Below are positions 25,279-33,760 of a DNA stretch of 64,000 nucleotides, piece by piece (within the stretch, counting starts at the first letter, position 1; every line of letters starts with the position of its first letter). The stretch spans positions 1 to 64,000 of the forward strand of contig DKFP01000005.1 in the NCBI GenBank assembly GCA_002452405.1, written 5' to 3'. The notes beneath the pieces were generated by a model. The model did no database searches, was not told the origin of the DNA, and was given only the letters and a program-made list of their open reading frames with translations. The translations under genes and the position numbers were made by a program. The DNA is from Deferribacteraceae bacterium UBA6793 (GTDB lineage Bacteria > Chrysiogenota > Deferribacteres > Deferribacterales > Geovibrionaceae).

Positions 25279-25349
25279 AGGTTGCTTTGCTTTGCTCGTA
25301 AAGACTTATATTTGTTTTTGCGGGGAGCTGTCAGTGACGACGCGATCTC
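25279..25349. repeat. Intergenic palindromic repeat, family 1, copy C (degenerate)
   Basis: Right arm GCGGGGAGC...GACGACGCGATCTC is well kept; the left arm (AAGGTTGCTTTGCTTTGCTCG) is diverged. It lies upstream of the RlmL-type gene, the only copy placed in front of a gene reading away from it. Confidence 0.65.
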
Positions 25350-25429
25350 AATTTTTATACGCAAACCGCTCTTCACTCCTTGCTTTTATCCCGTTTTTCT
25401 GTATAGTCCTATCTCCGGAGATTAAAAAG

Positions 25430-26614
25430 ATGAAATTTGATAAAAAAAGCGAAATCCTTATTACATGCCCTAAAGAGATACCTCAGTATCTTGAAAAAGA
25501 ACTGAAAGAGCTGGGTTTTCCCGTGCTTTATACAAGAAAGGCGGCTGTCGCCACCGAAGGAACACTCAACGACTGTATCTTTCTGAACATGCATATCCGC
25601 ACAGGACACCGTGTGCTCTGGTGTCTGGATAAATACAGAATACAGAACCCCGACGTGCTCTATAAAAACGGACGCAAACTGCCATGGGAGGAGATTATTC
25701 CTTCAAAGGGATATTTCAGCGTGTCTGCATCCGTTCTGAACGACACTATTAAGGATACCCGATTCGCATCCTATAAGCTGAAAGACGCAATAGTTGACCG
25801 TATGCGCGAGAAGACGGGTAACAGACCGGATTCAGGTCCTCAGGAGGACAAAACGGTCATCTTCCTTTACTGGAAAGAGAACGACTGCGCCGTTTACCTT
25901 GATACGTCAGGCGAACCCCTTTCAAGAAGGGGATACAGAACTAACCCCAATAAAGCACCGATGCAGGAAACTTTGGCAGCGGCTGTGCTTATGGCTACCG
26001 GATACGATGGCTCAACGCCGTTCGTCAACCCCATGTGCGGTAGCGGTACGATAAGTATTGAAGCGGCTATGATAGCCACCAATACACCTGCCGGAGCCTA
26101 CAGAAAGAATTTCGGCTTTATGCACATCGTAGGTTACGACCCGAATGAGTATGAAAAGGTGCGTACAAAAGCTATGGACGGCGTGCGTAAAAAGCCTGAT
26201 ATCAAGATTCAGGCATCAGATATAAGCCGTGATGCTATCGTTGCTGCACAGACAAACATAAAGAACGCAGGCTTTGAAAATCTGATACACATTCAGCGTT
26301 GTGATTTCAGAGACAGTCACCTGCCTAAAAGCGGTAACTTCATTCTGGTGGTGAATCCTGAATATGGTATGCGGCTTGGTGATCAGCAGATGCTTGAACC
26401 CATATACGAGGCTCTTGGTGATTTCTTTAAGCAGAAATGCAAGGGCAGCAGATGTTTTATATTTACGGGCAACCTTGACCTTGCCAAAAAGGTTGGCTTG
26501 AAAGCATCCCGCAGACACGTCTTCCACAACTCAAACATCGAGTGCCGCCTTTTGGAATTCGAGATGTATGAAGGAACAAAAAGGGTAAAGACTGACGAAG
26601 AAACATCAGGATGA
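25430..26614 (+). CDS. RlmL-type THUMP/RNA methyltransferase
   Basis: 394 residues. The N-terminus has a ferredoxin-like/THUMP region (ILITCPKEIPQYLEKELKEL, with the typical WCLDKYRIQNPDVLYK), followed by a Rossmann methylase with the conserved segment FVNPMCGSGTISIEAAMIAT (SAM loop), GYDPNE, and VVNPEYGMRLGD (in place of NPPYG). E. coli RlmL/YcbY makes m2G2445 in 23S rRNA; this protein lacks the second (RlmK) half. Note the motif NPEYG, where Pro-Pro is Pro-Glu, which may shift specificity. I start at ATG 25430 with GGAG at 25417-25420; a longer upstream frame is repeat sequence. Its last three codons belong to the first unit of a 138-bp tandem repeat. Confidence 0.87.
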   Translation: MKFDKKSEILITCPKEIPQYLEKELKELGFPVLYTRKAAVATEGTLNDCIFLNMHIRTGHRVLWCLDKYRIQNPDVLYKNGRKLPWEEIIPSKGYFSVSASVLNDTIKDTRFASYKLKDAIVDRMREKTGNRPDSGPQEDKTVIFLYWKENDCAVYLDTSGEPLSRRGYRTNPNKAPMQETLAAAVLMATGYDGSTPFVNPMCGSGTISIEAAMIATNTPAGAYRKNFGFMHIVGYDPNEYEKVRTKAMDGVRKKPDIKIQASDISRDAIVAAQTNIKNAGFENLIHIQRCDFRDSHLPKSGNFILVVNPEYGMRLGDQQMLEPIYEALGDFFKQKCKGSRCFIFTGNLDLAKKVGLKASRRHVFHNSNIECRLLEFEMYEGTKRVKTDEETSG

Positions 26615-26907
26615 TGTTCGCGGAGTGAGCTGAAACGTCTTTAGACGTTTTGGCGAGCAGAGCGTGAGCGCAGGAAGGCATTGCCGACCTGAGCGTTGAT
26701 ATTTTTTCCCATGACGGGAAAAAATATTTGTTTAGATAAAACATCAGGATGATGTTCGCGGAGTGAGCTGAAACGTCTTTAGACGTTCTGGCGAGCAGAG
26801 CGTGAGCGCAGGAAGGCATTGCCGACCGGAGCGTTGATATTTTTTCCCATGACGGGAAAAAATATTTGTTTAGACAAAACATCAGGATGATGTTCGCGGA
26901 GTGAGCT
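26601..26907. repeat. 138-bp tandem repeat, two full units and a partial third
   Basis: Units begin with AAACATCAGGATGATG at 26601, 26739 and 26877, exactly 138 bases apart. The first two differ at only a few positions; the third breaks off near 26907 where repeat copy D begins. Each unit contains a short palindrome (AAACGTCT/AGACGTTT), a GAGCAG...AGGAAGGC segment like that of the 73-bp repeats at 48779, and a perfect AT-rich hairpin. The first unit includes the stop codon of the methyltransferase gene. No gene is supported between 26615 and 27066. Confidence 0.92.
26699..26727. other. Perfect 12-bp hairpin, tandem repeat unit 1
   Basis: ATATTTTTTCCC with GGGAAAAAATAT around loop ATGAC; only three G-C pairs, so a weak, possibly bidirectional terminator. 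The identical hairpin recurs 138 bases later (26837-26865). Confidence 0.7.
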
Positions 26908-26985
26908 GAGATCGCGTCGTCGCTTGCGCTTCTCGCGAAGACGTATGGTTTGTCTTTGCGAGGACTGAAAGGACGAAGCAATCTC
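26908..26985. repeat. Intergenic palindromic repeat, family 1, copy D
   Basis: GAGATCGCGTCGTCGC, inner CTCGCGAAGAC and GTCTTTGCGAGG, ending GACGAAGCAATCTC. It is fused to the broken third unit of the tandem repeat. Confidence 0.75.
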
Positions 26986-27066
26986 GTCGTCAATTCGTCC
27001 GGCAGCAGACATGGCAATCTTGTTAAAAACTGCTATAATAGAATAAATAACACCGAGAGGCTATGT

Positions 27067-27285
27067 ATGTTCTGGACAGGATCAATACTGTTTTTTATCG
27101 CTATTCTGCTGGGATTCAAATTCAAATTCTTTCAGCTGGTGGCACTGGTGATAGTGCTGATATACGTTATCCTTGTGCCTTACTACTTTCTCATTATGAA
27201 GACGTGTCGCAACTGCGGACAGAAGAACCCGCCATTCAGAAAGAAATGTTCTTGCTGCGGCGAGGAGAACTGGAGACAGCGCTGA
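27067..27285 (+). CDS. Small membrane protein with C-terminal zinc ribbon
   Basis: 72 residues. Two hydrophobic helices (about 4-15 and 22-42) precede a zinc ribbon with two CxxC pairs (CRNCGQKNPPFRKKCSCCG), a typical rubredoxin-like knuckle that should lie in the cytoplasm. I start at ATG 27067 (GAGAGG at 27055-27060); the longer in-frame reading covers repeat copy D. TATAAT at 27034-27039 is a likely -10. Proteins of this kind are common and unassigned. It ends 42 bases before the helicase start. Confidence 0.75.
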   Translation: MFWTGSILFFIAILLGFKFKFFQLVALVIVLIYVILVPYYFLIMKTCRNCGQKNPPFRKKCSCCGEENWRQR

Positions 27286-27292
27286 AAATCGG

Positions 27293-27321
27293 TTGACCTC
27301 TTTTCTGCGTGGGCATACAAT
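27293..27321 (+). promoter_or_regulatory. Promoter placing the helicase-exonuclease transcript start on its ATG
   Basis: TTGACC (27293-27298), exactly 17 bases, TACAAT (27316-27321). The expected start of transcription is 27327-27328, which is the ATG, and no ribosome site is present, so the mRNA is probably leaderless. Confidence 0.65.
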
Positions 27322-27326
27322 CCCTG

Positions 27327-30140
27327 ATGCAGAAAGTTGAGAATATCGTCAGCTATATCAAAAAATCCCGTTTTGGCGAATATGTTTGTTTTAACAAGGT
27401 TTTCGATGCGAAAGAGGCGGAGACAGTACCTCTCAGCATAATAGAATCCGCGATAATACGCGATGCGCTCGCAGACACAGGCATTGAATCGCTCTACACC
27501 CATCAGGCGGAGAGCTACGAAGCTGTGCGCCGCGGAGAAAACGTTCTTATAACCACCCCCACCGCGTCCGGCAAATCCCTCTGCTATAATTTGCCTGTCA
27601 TAGAGGATATCTACCATAACAGAAACATCACCGCACTCTATCTGTTCCCGCTGAAAGCGCTGGGCAGAGACCAGATGCGCAGTCTGGACAATTTTTTAAG
27701 CCATATTCCCCTTGGGGCGGGCATAAAAACCGCAGTTGTTGACGGCGACACGGACAAAAAGCTGCGCCGTAAGATACAGAAGGACAGACCGAACATAATA
27801 TTCAGCAACCCTGACATAATCCACTATTCCGTCCTGCCAAAACGGGATGAGTGGAGCGATTTTCTTTCGGGGCTGAAATACATAATAGTTGATGAACTTC
27901 ATACCTACAGAGGAGTTTTCGGTAATCACGTTTATAATCTTTTCGCTCGCTTTATGCGCCTGTTTCCCAACGTTCAGATAATCTCCTGTTCCGCCACCAT
28001 AGGCAATCCGCTGGAACTGGCGGAGACTATGTTCGGGCGTAAATTCACTCATATAGATAAAAACGGCGCACCTCAGGGCAGGCGCCATTTTATGCTGATA
28101 AGCCCCGATATACCCCTTGTTACCATGAGCAGTTTTCTGCTGAAAACCAATATAGAATCGGGATTGAAGACCATCTGTTTCACGAAATCCAGAAAGCAGA
28201 CCGAGCGGATATTTGCTAATCTGCTGAACTCAGACAGTTCATACGCAAAAATTGTTTCCTCCTATAGGGCAGGATTTCTGCCGGAAGAGCGCAGGGAGAT
28301 AGAGAAAGACTTAGCTGAGGGACGTTTAAAAGCTGTTGTGTCAACTTCCGCATTCGAGCTGGGTATCGACATAGGAGGCGTGGACTGCACGCTTCTGGCT
28401 GGCTATCCGGGGTCTCTGATGAGCCTCTGGCAGAGAGCGGGCAGGAGCGGACGACGCGGCACAGACAGTTTGATAATCATGATAGCCGGTAACGACGCGC
28501 TCGATCAATATTATGTGAAACACCCTGAAAAGCTCTACGAATCAGCGTTTGAAAACGTAGTGCTGGATACTGAGAATGAGAATGTAAACAAGGCGCACAT
28601 CAAATGTGCGGCATATGAGAAGCCTATATCCGTTCATGAGGAGTATTACGCGAAAAACAGCGAGCTGATAAACAGGATGGCGCTTGAGAGCAGTCTGTTT
28701 GTGAACGGTGAAGGGACGGAGTTCTTTACTCTGGCGAAATACCCCTATATGGAGGTTGATCTCCGTATGGCGGGCGACAGCTACACAATTCACTGCAACA
28801 ATACGCTCATTGCAACCTCGTCCGGCAGGCGTGCCTATATGGAAAATTTCGAAGGCGCCATCTACATGCACAGAGGCAATAACTTCATCATAACGTCTGT
28901 GGACAAGGCTAAGCGGGAGATACACGCGGAGCCGTTCCGGGGCAACTATTACACTATGCCGAACACCGTTAAGCAGACCATGGTTGAAAAGACCATCCGC
29001 GAGACCGTAATCAAAGGCATAAGCGGCGCTTTCTGCGGGCTTAGAGTTACCGAACAGCTTGTGGGGTTTTCAAAGATTTCCACCCGTACAGGGGAGAAGA
29101 TAGCCGATACCGAGCTTGATGAAGTGCCGATACAGTTTGTCACCAAGGGACTGTATGTGCTGATACCGGATGCAGTTAAGCGCTCTGTTGAGGACGCCGG
29201 CTATAACTTCATGGGCAGCATCCACGCTTTCGAGCACGCTATGATATCGGTGATTCCTACATTTTGTCTGGCTGCCCGCGACGACGTAGGCGGGATATCC
29301 TACCCGTTCCATCCGCAGCTGCAAAGTTCCGCCGTGTTCATGTACGACGGTTATCCGGGCGGTATAGGGATAAACGAGCGGGTCTTCGGGATAATTGACA
29401 AGCTGATGGAACGAACTCTTGAGCTTGTGCGCGGCTGTGAGTGTGAGACAGGATGTCCGGCGTGTATATATTCGCCAAAATGTGGCAGCGGGAACTATCC
29501 ATTGGACAAGCAGGGCGCTGTGCATATCATGGAAATGCTTCTGAAAGGCGGATTTGAGATGAAAAATACCGAGATTACTGACACACCGAGAACCGATACT
29601 CTTGTTTACGATATAGAGACAAAATATTCCGCAGACGACGTCGGCGGTTGGAAAAATGCCGACAGGATGGGCATATCCGTGGCGGTTATCTATTCGTTTG
29701 AAAAGGACTCATACGAAACCTATACCGAAGGTCAGGAAGAGGCGTTCATCCAGAGGCTTGAAGGTGCGAAGGTCATAATAGGTTTCAATAACATAGGTTT
29801 CGATAACAAGGTCATCACAGGTTATCGCAAGCCGGATTTCACAAAGACCATAGTGTTCGATATGCTGGCTGACGTGCTTAATACCACCGGGCGCAGGTTT
29901 TCGCTGGATAATCTGGCTGGTGCGTCCATCGGTGCAAAGAAGAGCGCCGACGGTCTTCAGGCGCTTGAGTGGTATAAGCAGGGCAGGATAGATCTGATAG
30001 CGGAATACTGCAAAAAGGACGTTGAGGTAACAAAAAACCTCCTGCTCCACGGAATGGAGGGAGGTTTTATTAACGCTGTTCTCAAGGAGGGGGCGGTTAT
30101 CCGCGTCCCCGTTAGCTGGGATACGTTAAGGCGTCTTTAG
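27327..30140 (+). CDS. MrfA-type DEAH helicase fused to MrfB/YprB-type exonuclease
   Basis: 937 residues. The first 440 are a superfamily-2 helicase: motif I TTPTASGKS, motif II DELH, motif III SCSATIG, motif VI QRAGRSGRRG. Then comes the MrfA/YprA C-terminal region with a four-cysteine metal site near residue 705 (CECETGCPACIYSPKCGSGN), known to hold zinc or an Fe-S cluster in such helicases. The last 180 residues are an RNase H-like DEDD exonuclease: DIETKYS, GFNNIGFDNKVI, YCKKDVEVTKNL. In Bacillus, MrfA and MrfB are separate proteins that together repair mitomycin damage; here they are one chain. I start at ATG 27327 because the promoter overlaps the in-frame GTG at 27309. Confidence 0.9.
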   Translation: MQKVENIVSYIKKSRFGEYVCFNKVFDAKEAETVPLSIIESAIIRDALADTGIESLYTHQAESYEAVRRGENVLITTPTASGKSLCYNLPVIEDIYHNRNITALYLFPLKALGRDQMRSLDNFLSHIPLGAGIKTAVVDGDTDKKLRRKIQKDRPNIIFSNPDIIHYSVLPKRDEWSDFLSGLKYIIVDELHTYRGVFGNHVYNLFARFMRLFPNVQIISCSATIGNPLELAETMFGRKFTHIDKNGAPQGRRHFMLISPDIPLVTMSSFLLKTNIESGLKTICFTKSRKQTERIFANLLNSDSSYAKIVSSYRAGFLPEERREIEKDLAEGRLKAVVSTSAFELGIDIGGVDCTLLAGYPGSLMSLWQRAGRSGRRGTDSLIIMIAGNDALDQYYVKHPEKLYESAFENVVLDTENENVNKAHIKCAAYEKPISVHEEYYAKNSELINRMALESSLFVNGEGTEFFTLAKYPYMEVDLRMAGDSYTIHCNNTLIATSSGRRAYMENFEGAIYMHRGNNFIITSVDKAKREIHAEPFRGNYYTMPNTVKQTMVEKTIRETVIKGISGAFCGLRVTEQLVGFSKISTRTGEKIADTELDEVPIQFVTKGLYVLIPDAVKRSVEDAGYNFMGSIHAFEHAMISVIPTFCLAARDDVGGISYPFHPQLQSSAVFMYDGYPGGIGINERVFGIIDKLMERTLELVRGCECETGCPACIYSPKCGSGNYPLDKQGAVHIMEMLLKGGFEMKNTEITDTPRTDTLVYDIETKYSADDVGGWKNADRMGISVAVIYSFEKDSYETYTEGQEEAFIQRLEGAKVIIGFNNIGFDNKVITGYRKPDFTKTIVFDMLADVLNTTGRRFSLDNLAGASIGAKKSADGLQALEWYKQGRIDLIAEYCKKDVEVTKNLLLHGMEGGFINAVLKEGAVIRVPVSWDTLRRL

Positions 30141-30165
30141 ACCGCTGACAGAGGTTTATAAATAT

Positions 30166-30239
30166 GAGACTGCTTCGCTTCTCTCGCAGAGATTTGGCTT
30201 TTTTTGTCTTCGCGAGGAATGTAATGACGAAGCGATCTC
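30166..30239. repeat. Intergenic palindromic repeat, family 1, copy E
   Basis: GAGACTGCTTCGCTTCTCTC, inner GCAGAGA and GTCTTCGCGAGG, ending GACGAAGCGATCTC. It lies between the convergent helicase and Na/Pi symporter genes and contains an internal T-run. Confidence 0.8.
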
Positions 30240-30273
30240 ATTATTGCAGTTGTCATCAACAGTCAGTGAGGTT

Positions 30274-31941
30274 TTACGATGTCTTTAATCCCTTCTCTTT
30301 GCTGAAAACCATCACCTGCGCGATGTTATAAACGTGGTCGGCCGCTTTTTCAAGGTTATTGATTATGTCTACGAAGAGAAGCCCTGAGTTTATGTTGCAT
30401 TTGCCCTCGTTTAGCCTGTGCATATGATTGTTCTTGAATTTTTTACGCAGACTGTCCACAAGCTCTTCATCGTTAAGATCAATCTCTTTTATGTCGTCGT
30501 CCGTGCCATAATGTGCGATGGTCGCAACGGCGAACCTTTCAACTACGTCGAACATATATTTTATCTCTCGGTCAGCTTCTTCTGAGAACTCCATATTTCT
30601 ACGGAGCATCCTGTCGGTGAATTTGGCGATGTTGTCTGCATTGTCACCGAGCTTTTCAAGGTTTTGTATAACGTGGGTGAGTTCTTCGATTGTTTTCGCT
30701 GTGGATGCGCTGATGTTTTGTCTGGAAAGCTGTGAAAGAAATTCGTTAAATTCCTTCTCGTAAAGGTCGAGCTTAATTTCCATGGGTTTTATGTCAGTGA
30801 GCTTAGATGTCTTGTTGTTGTAAGAGTCCTTTGCCAGATGGAGCATATCAAGGGATATCCTGGACATGTTCACAACCTCTTTCTTCGCCTGTGCAACGGC
30901 AATAGACGGGGTTTTAAGCATGTTTGCATCCAGACGGAGCATCTTTGTCAGAGTGTTTTCCTCAGGCTTTATTATGCGCTCGCAGAGTTTTGCTATAAGC
31001 GGCAGGAAGGGGAGGAACACTATGGTGTTTATAATGTTGAAAGTGGTGTGTATGTTGGCTATGTGCCTTGCTATGTTCGGCTTGGAACCATCGGCGGCGA
31101 TGAAATCCACCGCGCCTGGGGTCATATAGTCAACGAAATGGATTAGGAACGGCAGCAGGATAAGCATATAGCAGACGCCGATGAAATTGAACAGGAAATG
31201 TCCCAGCGCCGCCTGTTTTGCTGTCCTGTTTGCACCTATTGCCGCAAGGTTTGCCGTAATGGTTGTACCTATGTTCTCGCCCATAACAAGCGCAGCAGCG
31301 GCTGTGAAATCCAGTATGCCTGTGGATGCAAGGGCTATGGTGATACCGACTGTCGCGGAGCTGCTCTGTACAATCATGGTGAGCACAGCACCCGCCATGC
31401 AGGCGATAATGGGGTTTTTACCGAAGAAGACGAACATATCCACGAATCCCTGCATTTCACGCAGAGGTACGAATGATTTTGTCATGGTCTCCATTCCGAA
31501 GAAGAGAAGACCGAAACCGAGCATTATCTCGCCGTAATATTTGAGTTTTGAGTTTGAGCTGAACATCGCCAGCACAACGCCTATACCGATGCAGGGCATG
31601 GCAAGAGCTGTAACCTTAAATGCTATCATCTGTGCTGTGATGGTTGTGCCTATGTTGGCGCCGAAAACAACGCTGAGTGCCTGCATGAGGTTCATAAGTC
31701 CCGCGTTAACGAAACCGACGACCATAACTGTTGTTGCTGATGAACTTTGAATGACCACCGTAACGGCGGTTCCCACGAGAGTGCCTATGAATCTGTTTGA
31801 AGTGAATTTTTCGATGATGCTTTTAAGACCTTCGCCTGCGCTTTTCTGTAACCCTTCGGACATGAGTTTCATACCGAAGAGGAACATACCCAGTCCGCCC
31901 ATCGTGCCGAACAGGATTTCCACCCATAGGGAGTCGAACAT
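30274..31941 (-). CDS. Na+/phosphate cotransporter family protein with C-terminal PhoU-like domain
   Basis: 555 residues. Two inverted Na/Pi repeats hold the substrate motif QSSS twice (VIQSSSATTVMVV and IVQSSSATVGITI), each followed by GENIGTTIT-type segments (GANIGTTITAQM, GENIGTTITANL). About ten membrane segments end near residue 325, after which about 210 residues of helical PhoU-like domain follow. The family imports (or in YjbB, exports) phosphate with sodium; the PhoU-like tail probably senses phosphate status. It lies 100 bases downstream of phoR on the same strand, with its own PhoB-box-like repeat at 32024-32041. No Pst ABC genes are present, so this may be the local Pho-regulated Pi transporter. 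Confidence 0.93.
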   Translation of the reverse strand: MFDSLWVEILFGTMGGLGMFLFGMKLMSEGLQKSAGEGLKSIIEKFTSNRFIGTLVGTAVTVVIQSSSATTVMVVGFVNAGLMNLMQALSVVFGANIGTTITAQMIAFKVTALAMPCIGIGVVLAMFSSNSKLKYYGEIMLGFGLLFFGMETMTKSFVPLREMQGFVDMFVFFGKNPIIACMAGAVLTMIVQSSSATVGITIALASTGILDFTAAAALVMGENIGTTITANLAAIGANRTAKQAALGHFLFNFIGVCYMLILLPFLIHFVDYMTPGAVDFIAADGSKPNIARHIANIHTTFNIINTIVFLPFLPLIAKLCERIIKPEENTLTKMLRLDANMLKTPSIAVAQAKKEVVNMSRISLDMLHLAKDSYNNKTSKLTDIKPMEIKLDLYEKEFNEFLSQLSRQNISASTAKTIEELTHVIQNLEKLGDNADNIAKFTDRMLRRNMEFSEEADREIKYMFDVVERFAVATIAHYGTDDDIKEIDLNDEELVDSLRKKFKNNHMHRLNEGKCNINSGLLFVDIINNLEKAADHVYNIAQVMVFSKEKGLKTS

Positions 31942-32023
31942 ATGCCACCGCCACTGATTTTATAGTCAGCGACAGGATACAGAACTGTTAAAAAAATGCA
32001 AGACAAAAGTCAGGGATTTGTAA

Positions 32024-32041
32024 TGTTAAATTTTTGTCAAA
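32024..32041 (-). promoter_or_regulatory. Candidate single PhoB box before the Na/Pi symporter
   Basis: On the minus strand TTTGACA, four bases, TTTAACA: two 7-mers 11 bases apart, the geometry of a Pho box, matching the four-fold array before phoU. It lies between phoR and the symporter. Confidence 0.55.
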
Positions 32042-33760
32042 TCAGACATTATCTTGATTTTTCTCCTTTTCTTCAAGGACTACCGTAAACGTATTGCCGT
32101 TTTTCTTATTAGTTTTGACAAAAACTTTTCCATCGTAAAGACTGACAATGTGCTTAACTATTGAAAGCCCCAGCCCGGTGCCTGTGGAGTTCTGATTTTT
32201 TGATTTGTCCATGGTATAGAATCGTTCGAAAATCCTCTGTTGTTCCTCAACAGGGATAGCCGGACCTTCGTCCTCGACGTTAAGGGTTATCTTTCCGTCC
32301 GCCTGTTCAAGACTTACGGCGATATTGTTTCCTGTGGAATATTTGACGGCGTTGTCAACCAGATTGGTTACGACGCTCATAAGGTGTTCGCGCAGGATAT
32401 AGACGTCCGACGCGTTTGTTTCAAATGTAATATTCTGGGGTCTGTCGTTGTAGTAAGCATCGATCTCCTCTCTGAGTTCTGCTAAATTTGTCGGCTCCTC
32501 GATACTTATGTCCTCACGGAGCATTTCCAGCCTGTGGAGCTTGAGAATGTCGTTTATCAGCAGGTTCAGCCTGTTCGAGCTGCTATAGATTATGTTTATG
32601 AATTTGTCATGGAACTTCTTGTCCATGTCCGGATCGTTCATAATAGTTTCTGAATAGCCCATGATCATTGCCAGCGGAGTTTTAAGCTCGTGTGTGATGT
32701 TGCCTATCAGCTCGGTTTTGAACTGTTCGTATTCTGCGCGCTCTGTCACATCGAAGAAGGCGACCAGCTTTTCGTTGTCAAAAACTCTCATATAAACTTC
32801 GTAAACGCGTCCTCTGAGGTTCTTTTGCAGTCTTTTGGAATCAGTGCTTGTCAGTATGTCTGTAAGGAATGAGAGAGCTTCCATATCGTTGGTCTGTTTT
32901 ATTATATTCTGCCCTTCTTTAAGGTTGAAAGCGAGATACTGTGCGGCTCTCTGGTTAAAGTGCAGTACGGAATCTTTGTTGTCCAGCAGGATGATTCCCT
33001 CTTCAAGTATACCGAATATGTGGTTCAGCTTCTGCTTTTCATGTTCAAGCTGTTTCGTTTTCTGGAGCATGGAATTGTATATTCGATAGATAACGCTTAC
33101 CAGTTTTGTGAGTGTCTTATCGCTGAAAGATGGGAAATATACTTTGGTTTCACCCGCTTCTATTCTGTCTGCCACAAGTGAAAGCTGGTGGATAGGGTTG
33201 CTGATTCGTCTTGCGAGATAAAGAGATATCATCCCCACTGTTATGAACAGGAAGATATAGGTTGTGACGTTTTGTTTCAGTTGTTTTGCCTGAATGGCGG
33301 TTATATCTGCCATTGGGTATGAAACACGCAGAACCAGATTGTCGTTATATTTAACGGCATAGTAGTTCATGGCTTCTTCTGTCGTTGTGCTTCTTCTTAT
33401 GGAGCTGCCCGAACCTTTTTCAAACGCTTCAACGACCTCTGGTCTTGCCGAGTGGTTTTCCATCTTCTGAATATGAGGGAGGTCGTAATATGAATCGTCA
33501 ATAACAGTACCGTTCTTTTCGATAACCGTAACACGGATATTGGTGTTTTTCGACAGTTCAGCAAGTTTTGCATGTACCTGCGGATCGAAACTTTCGCTGA
33601 AGTGATATCCTTTAAGTATTTCCGCTTTGTTTTCCATCTCTGAGTGGAATTTTGCCGATTCCGCCTGAAGCGTGACATTGTTGCTAACTTTCCATCCGAA
33701 ACCGAGTATGATGGCAACGGGAATATAAATTATCAGAAATACTTTAAGGTATGATCTCAT
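32042..33760 (-). CDS. phoR: PhoR-like sensor histidine kinase
   Basis: 572 residues: transmembrane helix at about 7-28, a periplasmic sensor region of about 130 residues, second helix near 170-188, HAMP (ARRISNPIHQLSLVADRIEA), a PAS domain (FGILEEGIILLDNKDSVLHF), then HisKA with the phosphoacceptor in GNITHELKTPLAM, and HATPase with N-box NLVDNAVKYS and GTGLGLSIVKHI. The extended periplasmic sensor is larger than in E. coli PhoR, where it is nearly absent. Its start overlaps the phoB stop as ATGA. Assignment as PhoR rests on the phoU and phoB neighbours and on domain order. Confidence 0.93.
   Translation of the reverse strand: MRSYLKVFLIIYIPVAIILGFGWKVSNNVTLQAESAKFHSEMENKAEILKGYHFSESFDPQVHAKLAELSKNTNIRVTVIEKNGTVIDDSYYDLPHIQKMENHSARPEVVEAFEKGSGSSIRRSTTTEEAMNYYAVKYNDNLVLRVSYPMADITAIQAKQLKQNVTTYIFLFITVGMISLYLARRISNPIHQLSLVADRIEAGETKVYFPSFSDKTLTKLVSVIYRIYNSMLQKTKQLEHEKQKLNHIFGILEEGIILLDNKDSVLHFNQRAAQYLAFNLKEGQNIIKQTNDMEALSFLTDILTSTDSKRLQKNLRGRVYEVYMRVFDNEKLVAFFDVTERAEYEQFKTELIGNITHELKTPLAMIMGYSETIMNDPDMDKKFHDKFINIIYSSSNRLNLLINDILKLHRLEMLREDISIEEPTNLAELREEIDAYYNDRPQNITFETNASDVYILREHLMSVVTNLVDNAVKYSTGNNIAVSLEQADGKITLNVEDEGPAIPVEEQQRIFERFYTMDKSKNQNSTGTGLGLSIVKHIVSLYDGKVFVKTNKKNGNTFTVVLEEKEKNQDNV

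Noticed and set aside
25292..25429. N-terminal extension of the RlmL-type methyltransferase
   Set aside because: The first 46 codons are repeat copy C and a poor match to the family; ATG 25430 has a ribosome site and begins the known domain.
26601..26907. CRISPR array
   Set aside because: The unit is one long 138-bp tandem copy, not short repeats with unique spacers, and no cas gene is in the window. The 73-bp pair at 48779 also fails.
26463..27017. Open frame of 184 codons on the minus strand across the tandem repeat, with a 46-residue repeated peptide
   Set aside because: It is open only because the repeat period (138) is a multiple of three; there is no ribosome site and it covers repeat DNA and the 3' end of the methyltransferase gene.
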